DNA of 5,008 bases from Planctomycetota bacterium (lineage in GTDB: Bacteria; Planctomycetota; Planctomycetia; Pirellulales; Pirellulaceae), in contig JAPLNJ010000341.1 of NCBI GenBank assembly GCA_026692885.1, positions 2,704 to 7,711 on the forward strand, written 5' to 3'. The position numbers and the translations under genes are program-made. Positions 4,127 through 5,008 of the stretch are shown here, one piece after another; position 1 is the first letter of the stretch; each line of letters begins with the position of its first letter. The notes below the pieces were generated by a model that did no database searches, was not told the DNA's origin, and was given only the letters and a program-made list of their open reading frames with translations.

Positions 4127-5008
4127 ATGACAAATCGCTGGCAACTGCGAATCCGTGAACTGGTCCGCCAGTTCAAAGAGAACGGCACAAAAATGCTGCT
4201 GGAGCATCCGGCCAACGTCCGGGACATGCTGAGCTTGATGCACGTGCCCTGGCTCGACGAAATCGATTTTCACCACATGGAGCAGATCAAGACCACGTTT
4301 ATCCGCAGGGACTATCGGCACCTGGAATCCGACATCGTGTTGACGGCACCGCTGGCCGGCCCGCTAAAAGGAGCGGGAAAGAAACTGCTGATTTACGTCC
4401 TGATCGAGCACCAATCGGAGCCTGACCGGCTGATGCCGTTGCGTCTGGCGGACTCGCAACTGCAGATATTCCGGTATCAGGTGCGCCAGTGGTCGAAAAC
4501 GCACCGCTCGCCGGCCCGCCTGCGGTTGCTGCCGGTGCTGCCGGTGGTGCTCTACACGGGACGACGGCGCTGGCCGCAGTTGGGGACGTTGGCGGATCTG
4601 ATCGAACGGGGCGAGGAGTTCCGAGCGGTCACGCCGATCGTGGAACGGCCGTTGTTCCTGAACCTGCCGGAGTTGGACGCCGCGACGCTGGAGCGCGACG
4701 GGGGCTTCTTCGGCTGGGTCTTACGGCTGGTCCAGCAGCGGAAGTCGCGGGCCAGCGAGTTCCAGGAGTTGGTGGAGCGCGTGGGGGCCCATTTGGAAGC
4801 GATGCCACCCGCGGAACGTCAGCGGTGGCGCGAGCTGCTATACTACCTCGGGGCGATGATCTGTCATGACCGTCCCGAGAGCGAACATGCCAAATTGCAA
4901 GAAGTACTTGAGCAATCGATGCAGAACGAAGAACTTCGTCAGGAGGTTGTTGAGATGGGAAAGTCGATGGCGGATGTGTTGATGGAAAGGGGCGAACAGA
5001 AGGGCCGA
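4127..5008 (+). CDS. Rpn-family recombination-promoting nuclease / putative transposase (copy C, 3' end outside window)
   Basis: Open for 294 codons to the window edge. Rpn proteins are PD-(D/E)XK DNA endonucleases that promote RecA-independent recombination; some act as toxins in phage defence. The catalytic core is visible: Asp69 in ESDIVL, then Glu94 and Gln96 in LLIYVLIEHQSEPD, the E-x-Q variant usual in this family, followed by RLADSQLQIFRYQVRQW and LPVLPVVLYTG (135-145). Residues about 211-277 are helical and charged, and the ERGEQKGR linker is cut by the edge. From copy B, a tail of about 63 more residues is expected. ATG 4127 is the first possible start after an in-frame TGA at 4106, and the protein begins with a plausible family N-terminus, but no Shine-Dalgarno is present. 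GC falls to about 45 percent over 4883-4958, against well above 60 percent earlier in the gene. It appears intact so far. Confidence 0.88.
   Translation, partial: MTNRWQLRIRELVRQFKENGTKMLLEHPANVRDMLSLMHVPWLDEIDFHHMEQIKTTFIRRDYRHLESDIVLTAPLAGPLKGAGKKLLIYVLIEHQSEPDRLMPLRLADSQLQIFRYQVRQWSKTHRSPARLRLLPVLPVVLYTGRRRWPQLGTLADLIERGEEFRAVTPIVERPLFLNLPELDAATLERDGGFFGWVLRLVQQRKSRASEFQELVERVGAHLEAMPPAERQRWRELLYYLGAMICHDRPESEHAKLQEVLEQSMQNEELRQEVVEMGKSMADVLMERGEQKGR
4941..4957 (+). promoter_or_regulatory. Strong internal Shine-Dalgarno and ATG in Rpn copy C
   Basis: AGGAGG (4941-4946), eight bases, then ATG 4955-4957, which is codon 277 of the gene and in frame. It matches the site in copy B base for base. 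If used, it would yield a short C-terminal protein from inside the nuclease gene, as known for E. coli rpn genes. The gene's own start at 4127 has no such site, so the internal start could be the better translated one. Confidence 0.5.

Noticed and set aside
3196..4227. Minus-strand open frame of 343 codons
   Set aside because: It spans the heptamer repeats (SVVSGQWS-type peptide), spacers and antisense Rpn sequence. The frame is open because the heptamer has no stops on this strand, not because of coding.
4489..4869. Plus-strand frame of 126 codons overlapping copy C
   Set aside because: It is out of frame with the Rpn protein, whose catalytic and conserved residues are clear in the frame from 4127; it is low-complexity Gly/Ala/Arg-rich sequence typical of a shifted frame.
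2955..5008. Complete insertion sequence with terminal inverted repeats
   Set aside because: No pair of terminal inverted repeats with flanking target duplications was found around the Rpn copies; Rpn proteins are nucleases related to transposase_31 by name but do not define an IS here.

Overview
The window looks like a high-GC bacterial chromosome, most likely from a planctomycete. That is an inference from three things: a TIGR03032–TPR–SPINDLY fusion protein, many short intergenic palindromes and heptamer arrays, and weak use of Shine-Dalgarno sequences at the main starts. No rRNA, tRNA, CRISPR array or transposase gene was seen.

Layout, left to right. Bases 1-46 are a heptanucleotide tandem array (unit GACCACT) cut by the window edge. 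Bases 78-2954 encode one large protein of 958 residues. Its parts are an N-terminal TIGR03032-type domain, a short linker containing an in-frame palindromic DNA repeat, a TPR segment, and a C-terminal SPINDLY/O-GlcNAc-transferase-like (GT41) domain. From its stop codon to the end, the window is dominated by Rpn-family (recombination-promoting nuclease, PD-(D/E)XK) sequences. Copy A is a 5'-truncated C-terminal fragment with an in-frame nonsense codon (2955-3359). Copy B lost its middle and is frameshifted, but keeps an intact C-terminal reading frame (3489-3872). A short tail remnant follows (3991-4035), and then an apparently intact gene, copy C, starts at 4127 and runs off the right edge. 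The spacers hold inverted repeats, degenerate short tandem repeats and two more stretches of the same heptamer, the second ending two bases before the start codon of copy C.

The large glycosyltransferase-like gene probably acts alone; nothing links it functionally to the Rpn genes. The most interesting signal lies in the Rpn cluster. All three Rpn copies carry an in-frame purine-rich Shine-Dalgarno sequence 8-9 bases before an internal ATG, just upstream of the charged EGR/ERG linker and the C-terminal domain. Known E. coli Rpn toxins are restrained by short C-terminal proteins translated from inside their own genes. The window may therefore hold intragenic antitoxin starts and, in copy B, a detached antitoxin-like gene beside its full-length relative. 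This is a hypothesis from sequence alone.
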